From positions 1 to 64,000 of the forward strand of contig NZ_SIRE01000020.1 in assembly GCF_004307995.1 (NCBI RefSeq): a DNA stretch of 64,000 bases, given 5' to 3'. Source of the DNA: Paenibacillus thalictri. GTDB lineage: Bacteria; Bacillota; Bacilli; Paenibacillales; NBRC-103111. Each line of letters opens with the position of its first letter. The stretch's first letter is position 1. Positions 35,325 through 44,569 of the stretch are shown here, one piece after another. Below the pieces are notes generated by a model, which was not told the DNA's origin, searched no databases, and saw only the letters and a program-made list of their open reading frames with translations. Made by a program: the position numbers and the translations under genes.

Positions 35325-35444
35325 AGGGATGAGCAGGGGGTGTAGAAGCGATAGCGGCCGTTTTTAAAAGCATGTCCCGACCTTTTCATCTTCTTATAGG
35401 GGACATGCTTTTAATTGACGGTCGGAGCCCCCTGCTCCTCCCCT
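35325..35444. repeat. Nested hairpin element, copy B of a three-member family
   Basis: Outer stem pairs 35325-35341 with 35427-35444 (one mismatch and one bulge). Inner stem is a perfect 15 bp pairing 35364-35378 with 35400-35414. Loop sides GTAGAAGCGATAGCGGCCG and TTGACGGTCGGA match copy A at 31.4 kb almost base for base, and copy C at 13.7 kb in part, although the stems differ in sequence. It lies in the 360-base gap after the DUF4965 gene. Confidence 0.75.
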
Positions 35445-35496
35445 CCAAACGCGCAAAAAGCAACTCAAAGCACAGCAACCAAAATCATATGAGGTA

Positions 35497-35538
35497 AAAA
35501 AAGCGACCTGTTTGTAAATAAACAGGCCGTTTTTTCTT
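35497..35538 (+). terminator. Rho-independent terminator
   Basis: CCTGTTT and AAACAGG arms with six-base loop, flanked by A-run and T-run (CCGTTTTTTC). It may work in both directions. Confidence 0.75.
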
Positions 35539-35549
35539 TATAAAAACAA

Positions 35550-35924
35550 GCGATTACAGCGAATTTCGGCCGGCAGGGACTGATTGCCTATGCGCATCAC
35601 GCCGGGCGGCTTGCGATGGCCGACGTTTCCACTTACGAGGAGGGTCTCGCCGCGGAGCGTCTTGGCGTGGATTTTATCGGCACGACCTTGTCCGGGTATA
35701 CGCCTTACAGCCCACGGCTGGAGACGCCGGATTTTGAACTGGTGCGGCAGTTGAGCGCCCGGGTGAAAGTGCCTGTCATCGCCGAAGGACGGATCTGGAC
35801 CCCGGAAGAGGCGGCATTGGCGTTAGAAGCAGGCGCCTCGTATGTTGTTGTCGGCAGCGCGATCACAAGGCCACAGCTCATTACGGCGCGGTATGTTCAG
35901 GCGATGCGCAAAGTGGCGGAATAA
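35550..35924 (+). pseudogene. nanE: N-acetylmannosamine-6-phosphate 2-epimerase, 5'-truncated
   Basis: The open frame reads [20 protein letters not shown] through [28 protein letters not shown] and [11 protein letters not shown], all C-terminal blocks of NanE. About the first 100 residues, including the phosphate-site strand and the catalytic lysine region, are missing: the frame is cut next to the terminator at 35497-35538. No ribosome site precedes the first ATG at 35616. It was part of a sialic acid or ManNAc pathway and is followed by an equally truncated ROK kinase gene. Confidence 0.85.
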
Positions 35925-35935
35925 GGGGGAGCCGG

Positions 35936-36157
35936 GTGACGAGCATTCATACGTTTTACGATCCTGAAGCTGAATACGCTGTTGGTGTCGATATCGGCGG
36001 CACGAAAATAAATGCGGGGCTGATTCACCGCAGCGGTGAAGTCGCTTATACGGCAAGCGTGGAAACGCGGGCACGGGAACGTAATGTGATCGGACGAGCT
36101 CAGGCCGCCATCGAAACGGTTCTGATCGGCGCGGGATTACTCGTATGGGAACAATAG
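35936..36157 (+). pseudogene. ROK-family sugar kinase, 3'-truncated (NanK-like)
   Basis: 73 codons from a GTG start after AAGGGGGAGCCGG. The text YAVGVDIGGTKINAGLIHR is the phosphate-binding start of ROK kinases, followed by the usual first helix (AAIETVL) and then a stop after LLVWEQ. Intact ROK kinases have about 300 residues, so the ATP and sugar sites are gone. Position directly behind nanE suggests it was N-acetylmannosamine kinase. Confidence 0.8.
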
Positions 36158-36193
36158 CCGGGTAGAGATTTTTATTCGTGTTTGCTATCATGT

Positions 36194-36199
36194 TAAAAT
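36194..36199 (+). promoter_or_regulatory. Extended -10 promoter before the helicase gene
   Basis: TGTTAAAAT provides an extended -10 (TGN then TAAAAT) about 110 bases before the start. The -35 region is poor. Confidence 0.35.
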
Positions 36200-36309
36200 A
36201 GACGCTTATGCCGGTGCAGATAACACGGCTTACTGTGATCGCATTGATGAGCGAATTTACAGTCAGGCATTAAGCATGAACGGGGCTACACGAAAGGAAT
36301 TTGTTTGTG

Positions 36310-38790
36310 ATGCATATACAAGACGACTTTTTTGCCCGTAAAAAAAGGGAACTGGGCGTATCGCTGAATCGGGTGCAAAAGCAGGCGGTGCTGCACACGG
36401 ACGGCGCGCTGCTGCTGCTTGCTTCGCCGGGAGCGGGCAAGACAACTACGATTATTATGCGTATTGGTTATCTCATTGAACATAAAGGCGTCCATCCGGC
36501 GCGCATCAAAGCGGTTACGTTCAGCCGCGCATCGGCCGCCGATATGAAGGCGCGGTTTGCGCGGTTTTTTCCCGATCAGACCGGGGCTGCCGTCGATTTT
36601 TCCACGATTCACAGTTTTGCTTTTGAGGTGGTGCGCAGCCATTTCTGGAAGAGCGGAACGACTTATCGGCTGATCGAAGGCGATGTCGATATTGAAGACG
36701 AGGAGCAGCCGGACGGAGGCACGACGGCACAGCGGCAGGCTGCGCCGTTTTCGGCGTCCGCTGTGTCGCCGTCTATATCGGCGAAGGCAGCCGCGCCGGG
36801 CTTGCGGGCCGCCTCGTCCCCGAGAATGCCATCGGCACCGGGCAGGTCTCCCGCGTATTCCGCTTCGGGTATGCCGCTGCCGCCGCTGCACAAAAAGTTC
36901 ATTTTACGCCACCTGTATAAAGAAATGACCGGCGAGAACATCACCGACGATCAAATGGACGATTTAACTACATATATCAGCTACGTGAAAAACAAACTGC
37001 TGCCGGAAGCACGCTGGCCGGAAGTAAAATGCGACGTTCCCGATGCCGAGAGCATTCTGCGCCGGTACGAGCATTTTAAACGAACGGCATCGGACACGCT
37101 ACTGCTTGATTACGACGACATGCTGACGATTGCCAATGAGGCGCTGCATAGCGACGCGGGTCTGCTGCGGAAGTATCAGGCCCGGTACGATTATTTGCTG
37201 ACCGACGAAAGCCAGGATACCTCGCTGGTGCAGCATGCGATTGTCGAAAAGCTCGTGCACAGGCACGGCAATTTGTGCGTTGTGGCTGACGACGACCAAA
37301 GCATCTATACATGGCGTGCGGCGGAACCGCAATATTTGCTCGATTTTCACAAGGTGTACCCGCAGGCCGCGATCATGAAGCTGGAGCAGAACTACCGCTC
37401 CTCGCGGAACATCGTGGATGTGGCCAACCGTTTTATTAAACGCAACAAAAACCGCTTCGACAAAAACATGTTTACGGAAAATCCGCCGCATACACCGATT
37501 ACAATCAAAACGCTGGCCGATTATAAATACCAGGCCAAATATTTGGCCGAACGGATCGCGGGGTTCGACAACTTGCGCGAAGTGGCGGTGCTGTACCGCA
37601 ACAATTCGTCTTCAATCATGATAATGAACGAATTCGACCGTGCGGGCATTCCTTTTTATATGAAGGACGGCGACAACCGGTTTTTCTCCCACTTTGTCGT
37701 CGAAGACGTGCTTAATTTCATGCGAATGACGTTTAACGACAGAAGACCCGATATTTTCGAGAAAATTCATATGAAAATGAACGGCTACATCACAAGAGTG
37801 CAGATGGCCGAGCTAAAGCAAATCGGCGCCGGCGGCTCGGTATTCGACAACTTGCTGCGATATGTTACGCTCCAGGATTACCAGGTCAAGCAGCTGCAGG
37901 AAGTGAAGGAAACGTTCGAACAGATGAGGGGCATGCCGCCGCAAAAGGCGATCCGTTATATTCGTTACAAGCTTGGTTACGAAAAGGCGATTGACAAGAT
38001 GTGCGAGCGGCTCGGTTTCCGCAGAGAGTACCTGCTGGGTATTCTCAATACGCTTGAGGACATCGCCGATCAGCTTGAAACGATGGAGGATTTTGCCGCT
38101 CGGCTGAAGCACCTGGAAACTGTGATGAAGACGTCCAAGTTTCAAAAACACGAAAATGCCGTTACGTTCTCGACCATGCACAGCGCCAAAGGATTGGAAT
38201 TCGACCGCGTATACATGATCGATTTAACCGACGGCGTTATTCCTTCAAGTGACGAGATCGGGCGTCTGGAGGAGGGGCAGCGGGAGGATATGGAAGAGGC
38301 GGTCCGGCTTTTTTATGTCGGCATGACGCGGGCCAGGCAGCATCTGGAGCTGCTTGCCTATAAAATGAAAGACGGCGCAGCGGTCAAGGAGTCGCGTTTT
38401 GTGACCAACGTGAGGCATCTGCAGGAGCCGCCGCAAGTTCCGGTAAAAGCAAGCGCAGGAGCGCAAGTGCGGGGAGCTTCGGGGAGAGATGCTGGAAGCC
38501 GGGGGGCTGCTGTTACCGGAAGAACGGCCCCGTCCGTATCCGCCCGCGCCGCCGAACGGTTGTCGCAGAAGGCGAAGCTGCTGAAGCCGGCCGTGGAGTA
38601 TAACCCGGATGCTTATCAAGATCCGGGGCAGCTTCTAGCAGGGAATACGGTCAAGCACCGCGTTTTCGGACACGGCGAGATCGAAAGCGTTGGAGAGGAA
38701 CGTATCCGTATCCGCTTTACGCAAGCGGGTGTCAAAGAGCTGCAGATCACGACCTGCATTGAGATGGGACTGCTGGAGCCGGGAGAGTGA
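36310..38790 (+). CDS. UvrD/PcrA-like superfamily 1 DNA helicase
   Basis: 826-residue ATP-dependent helicase. Motifs: Q-motif LNRVQKQAVLH, Walker A ASPGAGKTTT, Ia VTFSRASAADMKARF, II TDESQDTS, III ADDDQSIYTWRAAEPQY, IV LEQNYRSSRNIVDVANRF, V TFSTMHSAKGLEFDRVYMIDL and VI VGMTRARQHLELLAY. A low-complexity Ala/Ser/Pro insert of about 60 residues (about 142-200) lies in the 1B region. The C-terminus (TVKHRVFGHGEIESVGEERIRIRF) is the small domain PcrA uses to contact RNA polymerase. ATG at 36310 chosen, 11 bases after AAAGGA; TTG and GTG just upstream are alternatives. It stands alone and probably serves repair or replication restart. Confidence 0.9.
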   Translation: MHIQDDFFARKKRELGVSLNRVQKQAVLHTDGALLLLASPGAGKTTTIIMRIGYLIEHKGVHPARIKAVTFSRASAADMKARFARFFPDQTGAAVDFSTIHSFAFEVVRSHFWKSGTTYRLIEGDVDIEDEEQPDGGTTAQRQAAPFSASAVSPSISAKAAAPGLRAASSPRMPSAPGRSPAYSASGMPLPPLHKKFILRHLYKEMTGENITDDQMDDLTTYISYVKNKLLPEARWPEVKCDVPDAESILRRYEHFKRTASDTLLLDYDDMLTIANEALHSDAGLLRKYQARYDYLLTDESQDTSLVQHAIVEKLVHRHGNLCVVADDDQSIYTWRAAEPQYLLDFHKVYPQAAIMKLEQNYRSSRNIVDVANRFIKRNKNRFDKNMFTENPPHTPITIKTLADYKYQAKYLAERIAGFDNLREVAVLYRNNSSSIMIMNEFDRAGIPFYMKDGDNRFFSHFVVEDVLNFMRMTFNDRRPDIFEKIHMKMNGYITRVQMAELKQIGAGGSVFDNLLRYVTLQDYQVKQLQEVKETFEQMRGMPPQKAIRYIRYKLGYEKAIDKMCERLGFRREYLLGILNTLEDIADQLETMEDFAARLKHLETVMKTSKFQKHENAVTFSTMHSAKGLEFDRVYMIDLTDGVIPSSDEIGRLEEGQREDMEEAVRLFYVGMTRARQHLELLAYKMKDGAAVKESRFVTNVRHLQEPPQVPVKASAGAQVRGASGRDAGSRGAAVTGRTAPSVSARAAERLSQKAKLLKPAVEYNPDAYQDPGQLLAGNTVKHRVFGHGEIESVGEERIRIRFTQAGVKELQITTCIEMGLLEPGE

Positions 38791-38805
38791 GAAGGGGCCG
38801 CCCGG

Positions 38806-40074
38806 CTAAATCGCCTTTGTCTGCGCCACGGCCGGAAAAGTAATTTTATAAACCGTGCCTTTTCCAAGCTGGCTTTCCACTTTGATCTTGCCCATCATAC
38901 TTTTGATAATGCTGAAAGCCACCATTGTACCGAGCCCGGTCCCTTTGTCTTTTGTGGAAAAATAAGGTGTCCCCAGACGGTTGATTTGCTCCAATGTCAT
39001 GCCTTTGCCGGAATCGGTAATAATCAGGCTGATATCCTCAGACTGCTTCTCCAACGAAACGACCAGTTTGCCGCCGAAGTCCATGGCTTCAATGCCGTTT
39101 TTTACAAGATTGATGATGCTTTGCCTAAATTTCTGCCGGTCTCCGGTCACATACGCGTTTTCCTCCAGCTGGACTTGCAGCTCAACGCCCTTCAGATTCG
39201 CATAGGAAACAAGCACAGAGCTGACATATATAATTTCCTCTTTTAAACTTAAATGTTCGATGACGTCGGGATGCGGTCTGGCGAGGCAGAGATAATCGGT
39301 AATGATCTGCTGTGCCCGGTCGAGCTCGTCCAAACAGACTTTGGAATACATCTGTTTTTTATCGGCGCTCACATTGGCCGCTGCGAGCAGTTGAATAAAC
39401 CCTCTTACAGCTGTAAGCGGATTTCGAATCTCATGGGCAACCGAAGCGGATATGATGCTGGCAACTTTCATTTTCTCCGAATCGATGAGTTCTTTTCGCA
39501 GTTTGCTATTTTTCAAAATCGTTTCCATAATATAGACGGTGAAACCCATGAAAATGCTTTGCATGGCGTAAAAGGCGATTGGCAGCATGAGGTTGTAGGC
39601 AGGATCGAAATACAAATTAAATAAAATTCCAAAAAATTTACCTGTGTAAGAAGTGAGCACGCATATAGTAATTTTCCCTTTCAGGTTGAGGCGGCCGTAT
39701 TTTTTGGAGAAGAAAAACACAAGTGCGATCGTGAGGATAGAGGAAATCAGATTGATGTAGGCACCGTGGCCTCCCATCCAAAAACGAGATACAATCAAAG
39801 CGGAGCTGACCAATAAAAAGATGGCATTATTGCCGTAAAAGCTAGATAATATTAAGGGGATGATGCGAAAATCGAAAATCATTCCAGGCTGTTTAATAAT
39901 TGGATGCATCATACATAGGATGCTTGGCACTGCAAATATGGCGCAAGCGATCACATTTTTCAAAATGATGCGGTGCTCCACTTTTTCATGAAACACCAAT
40001 TGATAAAAGACTAACGGAAACATAATGAAAAATATGTTTAATAAGAGATGTTCCTCCGAAAAGAAACTAAGCAT
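38806..40074 (-). CDS. Membrane sensor histidine kinase, KinB-like (5TM-LYT type)
   Basis: 422-residue kinase whose first 190 residues form six hydrophobic helices of the 5TMR-LYT type (RIIPLILSSFYGNNAIFLLVSS, GGHGAYINLISSIL). The cytoplasmic part has the H-box SVAHEIRNPLTAVRGFIQLL and an ATPase domain with VKNGIEAM, DSGKGM and TGLGTMVAFSIIKSMMGKI. In Bacillales such kinases feed the Spo0F/Spo0A sporulation relay or related starvation responses. No response regulator is adjacent, which fits a phosphorelay kinase. The ATG at 40074 puts the first helix at the N-terminus; the ribosome site there is weak. It ends 15 bases from the convergent helicase gene. Confidence 0.85.
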   Translation of the reverse strand: MLSFFSEEHLLLNIFFIMFPLVFYQLVFHEKVEHRIILKNVIACAIFAVPSILCMMHPIIKQPGMIFDFRIIPLILSSFYGNNAIFLLVSSALIVSRFWMGGHGAYINLISSILTIALVFFFSKKYGRLNLKGKITICVLTSYTGKFFGILFNLYFDPAYNLMLPIAFYAMQSIFMGFTVYIMETILKNSKLRKELIDSEKMKVASIISASVAHEIRNPLTAVRGFIQLLAAANVSADKKQMYSKVCLDELDRAQQIITDYLCLARPHPDVIEHLSLKEEIIYVSSVLVSYANLKGVELQVQLEENAYVTGDRQKFRQSIINLVKNGIEAMDFGGKLVVSLEKQSEDISLIITDSGKGMTLEQINRLGTPYFSTKDKGTGLGTMVAFSIIKSMMGKIKVESQLGKGTVYKITFPAVAQTKAI

Positions 40075-40177
40075 CTGCGTCTCACCAGCCACAACGAAGT
40101 TTTTACCACTAGTTCCTATATTACAATATTGTCCCAGTTCTTTCCTATACTTTTTGTAAACAGGAGGAGAAAAGAGC

Positions 40178-41089
40178 ATGACAGTTCATCAATTCCAACC
40201 CGAGCGCTATTACAATACGATAGGCGCTCATCAACCTGTGTTGACGCTTAACAGTGGAGATGCCGTCGTTACTTCGACGGTGGACGCGAGAGGATGGGGA
40301 GCAGACGGAGAAAGCGCGGCGGAAAGAGGCAATCCGATGACAGGACCTTTTTACGTGGAAGGAGCGATGCCGGGAGACACGCTGGAGGTTATCTTCGAAT
40401 CGATCACCTCGAACCGTGAATGGGGCTGGACTTCAAACAGGCTTGCTCCGAATGTGGTTGATCCGGAGTTTGCGGCGCAGCTGCCCCCGTCCGATATTGT
40501 GAGATGGACGGTTGATGTCCGGCAAGGCATAGCCTTCCCGGAGCAGAGGGCAGGGAAGCTGGCGAATCTGCAGCTGCCGCTTCGGCCTTTCTTCGGCTGC
40601 TTTGGCGTGGCGCCGGCCAAGGGACAGTCGATTTCAACGGCTACAAGCGGCGAATACGGAGGCAATATGGATTACAGAGGTTTTACAGCTGGAGTCCGTA
40701 TTTATTTCCCGGTATTTACGGAGGGTGCGTTGTTTCATCTCGGTGACGGGCATGCTTTGCAGGGGGACGGGGAAATTGCCGGCACCGGAGTGGAGATTTC
40801 AATGGATGTCCGATTCAGGGTTCAACTTATCAAAGGGAAAACGATAGGATGGCCCCGTGGTCAAACGGATACACATGTGTTTTGCGTCGGCAATGCAAGA
40901 CCGCTGGACCAGGCGCTTCAGCATGCGACAACGGAGATGCTGGCGCTGCTTCGTGAGGATTACGGTTTGACCGTTACCGAGGCAAGTTTGCTGCTTGGGC
41001 AAGCCGTACAATATGAAGTGGCCAATGTATTTAATCCGGCCTACAGCGTGGTCTGCAAGCTGCCGAAGTCTGTGATCGAGATGTTATAA
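40178..41089 (+). CDS. Acetamidase/formamidase family protein
   Basis: 303-residue beta-rich amidase of the FmdA/AmdA family, which hydrolyses formamide or acetamide to ammonia and the acid. Family blocks: GNPMTGPFYVEGAMPGDTLEV, FFGCFGVAPAKGQSISTATSGEYGGNMD and LFHLGDGHALQGDGEIAGTGVE, the last containing the metal-site His and Asp. Length is standard. The ATG follows AGGAGGAGAAAAGAGC. A single-gene unit, divergent from the KinB-like gene and ended by the terminator at 41121. Confidence 0.9.
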   Translation: MTVHQFQPERYYNTIGAHQPVLTLNSGDAVVTSTVDARGWGADGESAAERGNPMTGPFYVEGAMPGDTLEVIFESITSNREWGWTSNRLAPNVVDPEFAAQLPPSDIVRWTVDVRQGIAFPEQRAGKLANLQLPLRPFFGCFGVAPAKGQSISTATSGEYGGNMDYRGFTAGVRIYFPVFTEGALFHLGDGHALQGDGEIAGTGVEISMDVRFRVQLIKGKTIGWPRGQTDTHVFCVGNARPLDQALQHATTEMLALLREDYGLTVTEASLLLGQAVQYEVANVFNPAYSVVCKLPKSVIEML

Positions 41090-41120
41090 ACAGGAACGTA
41101 AGTTCGTGTTATGAGAAGTG

Positions 41121-41170
41121 AAAAAGACGTGTATGCTGCCGACAAGTCGACAGCGTACACGTCTTTTTTT
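41121..41170. terminator. Bidirectional Rho-independent terminator
   Basis: AAAAAGACGTGTA pairs with TACACGTCTTTTTTT, and GCTG with CAGC inside. It lies between the convergent formamidase and hmoA genes, with an A-run on one side and a T-run on the other, so it can end both. Confidence 0.9.
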
Positions 41171-41209
41171 GTAATGACGATCCTTCGGATCGGACAGTCG
41201 CCGGATAAA

Positions 41210-41533
41210 TTATTGACCAGCGGCTATTGGTTGTCTTACGATTTTGACCTCATAGAAAGAGATCTTATTGGATACGATGTATTCGGGAATTTCTCTGCCA
41301 TGTTTATGGGATTCTTTGAAGGCGTCGCTGCGTGTCCATGCTTGGAAATCTTCCTTTTTATCCCAGCGGGTAACGACGGTTACTTCATCGTGTTCGCCGG
41401 AATTTTCGGTAAGCAGCACTTCCAAGCCCAAAAATCCGGACATTGCTTCCACTTTTCCCACTTTGTCGAAACGCTCGATCAACTGATGTGCATTGCCTTT
41501 TGTAATTTGCGAAGTATTTGTAACGATAACCAT
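41210..41533 (-). CDS. hmoA: Heme-degrading monooxygenase (IsdG/HmoA family)
   Basis: 107-residue cytoplasmic enzyme that opens imported heme and releases iron. The catalytic triad of the family is in place: Asn6, Trp66 and His76. The sequence closely follows the pattern of B. subtilis HmoA ([32 protein letters not shown]). The ATG follows TAGGAGGAATTATCT. It is the last gene of the leftward operon (binding protein, permease, ATPase, hmoA) and lies 65 bases after the ATPase. Fur control is likely through the boxes at 44428-44477. Confidence 0.93.
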   Translation of the reverse strand: MVIVTNTSQITKGNAHQLIERFDKVGKVEAMSGFLGLEVLLTENSGEHDEVTVVTRWDKKEDFQAWTRSDAFKESHKHGREIPEYIVSNKISFYEVKIVRQPIAAGQ

Positions 41534-41599
41534 AGATAATTCCTCCTAATGTGTTTTAGAATATGAAATCAGCGAATGTGAGTCGACTCTAAACTTCCG

Positions 41600-42409
41600 C
41601 TAATCCGCGGTCGCTCGTCTTTGAGGGACTTCGATAGAAGTTTTTCTTATAGGAATAATGAGCGGGTAACCTTCCTCGAATTTCACTTTCGCTTCAATAC
41701 CGTATACCAGCTTTAAAAACGCCGGGTTTATAATTTCCGCAGGTTTTCCGATTTCCAAAATACGCCCCTGTTTCATAGCGATCATATGATGGCAATAGGT
41801 TGCGGCCTGCTGAAGATCGTGCAGCACCATAATAATGGTAAGCCCGTAGTCACGATTGATGTTCTGCAGCATTTCCATAACATCCAACTGATGGGCGATG
41901 TCCAAAAACGTGGTCGGCTCATCAAGCAGGATGATGCTGGTTTTCTGCGCCAACGCCATGGCAATACGAGATTTTTGCTGTTCACCTCCCGACAAAGTAT
42001 GGTACATCCGGTGTTCATGTCTTTTGGTTCCGGTAACAGTCATGGCCCATTCGACAATCGTTTCATCTTCGGCCGTTTGACGGTCAAACATCCGTTTATA
42101 AGGAGCGCGTCCGAAGGAGACAAGTTCTTTTACCGTCAGCTCGGGCAGCTGGTTTTTCCATTGGGTCAGCATGGACATCGTTTTGGCGAATTCTAGTGCT
42201 TTGTAATCTTTCATCGGTTTGCCATGGATGGATACCTCTCCACGGTCTGCTTGGAGCAGTCGGGAGATGACCTTCAGCAGCGTCGACTTCCCGGAGCCGT
42301 TAGGGCCGATAATGGCGGTAATTTTCCCGGCCGGAAAAGACAGGGTGATGTCTTGCAAGCGAAAGGCGCCTACGTTCAATTCAATTTGGCCGGTTTGAAC
42401 GGCAGTCAT
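41600..42409 (-). CDS. Iron/heme ABC transporter ATPase (FecE/HmuV type)
   Basis: 269-residue ATPase. Walker A is GPNGSGKS, signature LSGGEQQKSRIAMALAQ, Walker B IILLDEPTTFLD and the switch histidine VLHD. The FepC-like region SFGRAPYKRMF is typical of siderophore and heme systems. The start overlaps the permease stop by 4 bases (ATGA), so the two are coupled. It energises the permease at 42406-43404. Whether the pair carries heme or a ferric siderophore is not decided by the ATPase; the linked heme oxygenase favours heme. Confidence 0.92.
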   Translation of the reverse strand: MTAVQTGQIELNVGAFRLQDITLSFPAGKITAIIGPNGSGKSTLLKVISRLLQADRGEVSIHGKPMKDYKALEFAKTMSMLTQWKNQLPELTVKELVSFGRAPYKRMFDRQTAEDETIVEWAMTVTGTKRHEHRMYHTLSGGEQQKSRIAMALAQKTSIILLDEPTTFLDIAHQLDVMEMLQNINRDYGLTIIMVLHDLQQAATYCHHMIAMKQGRILEIGKPAEIINPAFLKLVYGIEAKVKFEEGYPLIIPIRKTSIEVPQRRATAD

Positions 42410-43404
42410 GGCTTGATCCCCCGCTTCTTCAGCAAATATAAAAAGAACGGCGCGCCTAATGCGGCGAGCAAAATACCGACCGGAAGCTCAAGCGGATCAA
42501 ACCACGACCGCGCAATCGTATCGGCAAAAACGACAAGCGATGCCCCGCCCAGGATGGAGAATGGCAGCAAAAAACGGTAATCCTCTCCGGTGATGAGCCG
42601 TACCGCATGCGGGACAACAAGCCCCACGAAGCCGATTAACCCGGCGACGCTAACGGCAACCCCGGCCAGAAACGAGGACAGCAAAATAATGAGAAATCGC
42701 TGGAGCTCTACGCGCTGCCCGAGCAGTTTAGCCGAATCATCGCCAAGCAGCAGCAGGTTGGCGGGTTTAATCGCAAATACGCATAATATAAGTCCGCCCA
42801 GCGCATAGGGAGCCATGTATTCGAAATGATGCCAACTGCGTCCGCTTAAGCCTCCGGCAAGCCAAGGAAGCACCGCTTGCACTCTGTCGCTGTATACGAC
42901 CATAATTCCGTTCATGACAGCTCCCAGCAAAGCGTTGACGGCGACCCCTGCAAGAATGATTTTTAAAGGGGAAGAACCTTGGTCCCAAGCCAAGAAATAG
43001 ATGACAAGCGACGTGAGAAAAGAGCCAAGAAAAGCCATAACCGGCAGCAGGTAGCTGTATTCCGGAAAAATGATCATGCAGATGACGGCCGCCAGCCCGC
43101 CGCCGGCGGATACGCCAATGATTCCGGGATCGGCCAGCGGATTCTTCATCACGCCTTGAAGAAGTGCGCCGGATGCCGCCAGGCATGCTCCGGTCAATAA
43201 TCCCACTAGAACCCGTGGAAGCCGCAGGTTCATAATAATTTTCTCATGCACGGGCGAACCACCCGACGTAAATACCGCCCAGATCTCTTTGAGCGAAATA
43301 GATACCGAGCCGTAAGCAAGGCCATACAAAGATACGGCAATAAGAAGCAACGGTACGGCAAAAAACATGATTTTTCGTCTGTTATTGCGTTCTGTTCTAT
43401 CCAT
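42406..43404 (-). CDS. Iron/heme ABC transporter permease (FecCD family)
   Basis: 332-residue integral membrane protein with about ten helices. Family blocks: LRLPRVLVGLLTGACLAASGALLQGVMKNPLADPGIIGVSAGGG-type region, GLIGFVGLVVPHAVRLITGEDYRFLLP and LPVGILLAALGAPFFLYLL. As in other FecCD importers it would form a homodimer. The ATG at 43404 lies two codons after a GTG that overlaps the TGA stop of the binding-protein gene (GTGAACATG), so translation is coupled; either start is possible. Confidence 0.92.
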   Translation of the reverse strand: MDRTERNNRRKIMFFAVPLLLIAVSLYGLAYGSVSISLKEIWAVFTSGGSPVHEKIIMNLRLPRVLVGLLTGACLAASGALLQGVMKNPLADPGIIGVSAGGGLAAVICMIIFPEYSYLLPVMAFLGSFLTSLVIYFLAWDQGSSPLKIILAGVAVNALLGAVMNGIMVVYSDRVQAVLPWLAGGLSGRSWHHFEYMAPYALGGLILCVFAIKPANLLLLGDDSAKLLGQRVELQRFLIILLSSFLAGVAVSVAGLIGFVGLVVPHAVRLITGEDYRFLLPFSILGGASLVVFADTIARSWFDPLELPVGILLAALGAPFFLYLLKKRGIKP

Positions 43405-43406
43405 GT

Positions 43407-44393
43407 TCACTTCGCTGCATCAAGCAGCTTCTTCATCAAATCGAGAGCGTCGACCACGTCGGTTCCCGGATTCGTGCCGAACAGGTCGGATGGGAGCACC
43501 TCGACATGGTTGTTTTTCACCGCGTCCAAACTGTTCCAGGCCGGATTTTGCTGCATTTCTTTGATGAAGCCTTCCTTAGATTTCTCCGTGTTGCCATGAC
43601 TCATAATGACAATCAGCTGAGGGTTGGATTTGATAATCTTTTCCGTATTCAGTTGGGCGTATTGCGGATATTGGTCTAATGCCGGATAATCGGCGGCAAT
43701 ATTCACGCCTCCGGCTTTGACAAGAATATCGCCGCTTAACGAATTGTTCAGTGCGGCCATATAAGTGCCGGGTGCTCCGTAAACCATCAAAACCCGCGGT
43801 TTGGCCGAACTTTGGCCGGTTTCCGCCGCTTTGATTTTGGCATCGATGGACGCATTCAGCTCGGCGGCTTTATCGCTTTTTTGCAGCATTTGGCCGAACA
43901 GCTGAATTTGCTTTTTCACATCGTCGATCGAATTGGCCTGGGTTAGCACCATTTTGGCGCCGATGCTTTCCACTGAAGCGATATCCTTCGTATTCAACGG
44001 ATTGTTGCCGAGCACGACCTCAGGACTCAAATAGGCCACTTTTTCCAAAATCATGCCGTGTGTGGAACCGACTTGCTCCACTTTTTCCGCCGCTTTCACA
44101 CTGATCGGTCCCGTAGCTGTAGGTCTGCCGACGAGTTCTCCGCCAAGCGCGTATACAATGTTCATCTCCCCGTTGCTTAATGCTACGATTTTTTGGGGGA
44201 CGGTATTAAACGAGATTTGACGACCGGCAAAATCGGTGATGGTTACCGCCTTCGAAGAGGATGCCGATCCGGTTGCGGATTGCGCCGCCCCCGCATTAGC
44301 AGAAGCAGCTCCGGCGCTATCCGTTGCTGTAGTGCCGCAGCCGGTTGTCATCAAAAATATCGCAGCAAGAAATAGATAGACGTACTTCTTCAT
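43407..44393 (-). CDS. Iron/heme-binding lipoprotein of an ABC importer (helical-backbone type)
   Basis: 328-residue cluster A-II binding protein. Lipobox LMTTGC near residue 19 is followed by an Ala/Ser-rich tether. The mature protein opens TITDFAGRQISFNTVPQKIVALSNGEM, typical of siderophore/heme binding proteins, with later blocks VYGAPGTYMAALNNSLSGDIL and NPQLIVIMSHGNTE. The ATG follows AGGAGGAGCTTC. It is the first gene of the leftward operon behind a Fur-box promoter. The ligand is heme or a siderophore; operon position with hmoA favours heme. Confidence 0.88.
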   Translation of the reverse strand: MKKYVYLFLAAIFLMTTGCGTTATDSAGAASANAGAAQSATGSASSSKAVTITDFAGRQISFNTVPQKIVALSNGEMNIVYALGGELVGRPTATGPISVKAAEKVEQVGSTHGMILEKVAYLSPEVVLGNNPLNTKDIASVESIGAKMVLTQANSIDDVKKQIQLFGQMLQKSDKAAELNASIDAKIKAAETGQSSAKPRVLMVYGAPGTYMAALNNSLSGDILVKAGGVNIAADYPALDQYPQYAQLNTEKIIKSNPQLIVIMSHGNTEKSKEGFIKEMQQNPAWNSLDAVKNNHVEVLPSDLFGTNPGTDVVDALDLMKKLLDAAK

Positions 44394-44427
44394 GAAGCTC
44401 CTCCTGGTTGAATATTCCAAAATAATT

Positions 44428-44485
44428 GATAATGAATATCATTACTAACTAAAATGATGATAATGAATCTCATTATCGATGTCAA
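44428..44485 (-). promoter_or_regulatory. Promoter of the leftward heme operon with two Fur boxes
   Basis: On the minus strand TTGACA (44480-44485) and TATCAT (44457-44462) are 17 bases apart. Fur box 44459-44477 (GATAATGAATCTCATTATC) covers the spacer and -10; a second, 44428-44446 (GATAATGAATATCATTACT), covers the start region. Both are close to the consensus GATAATGATAATCATTATC. Confidence 0.88.
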
Positions 44486-44569
44486 TACAATATTTAGAAA
44501 CTATATCCAGAATTATTTTTTGTTGGATGCTCGAAGGGGATTTTAAGTCACTGGCTTGGTAAAATAAGC

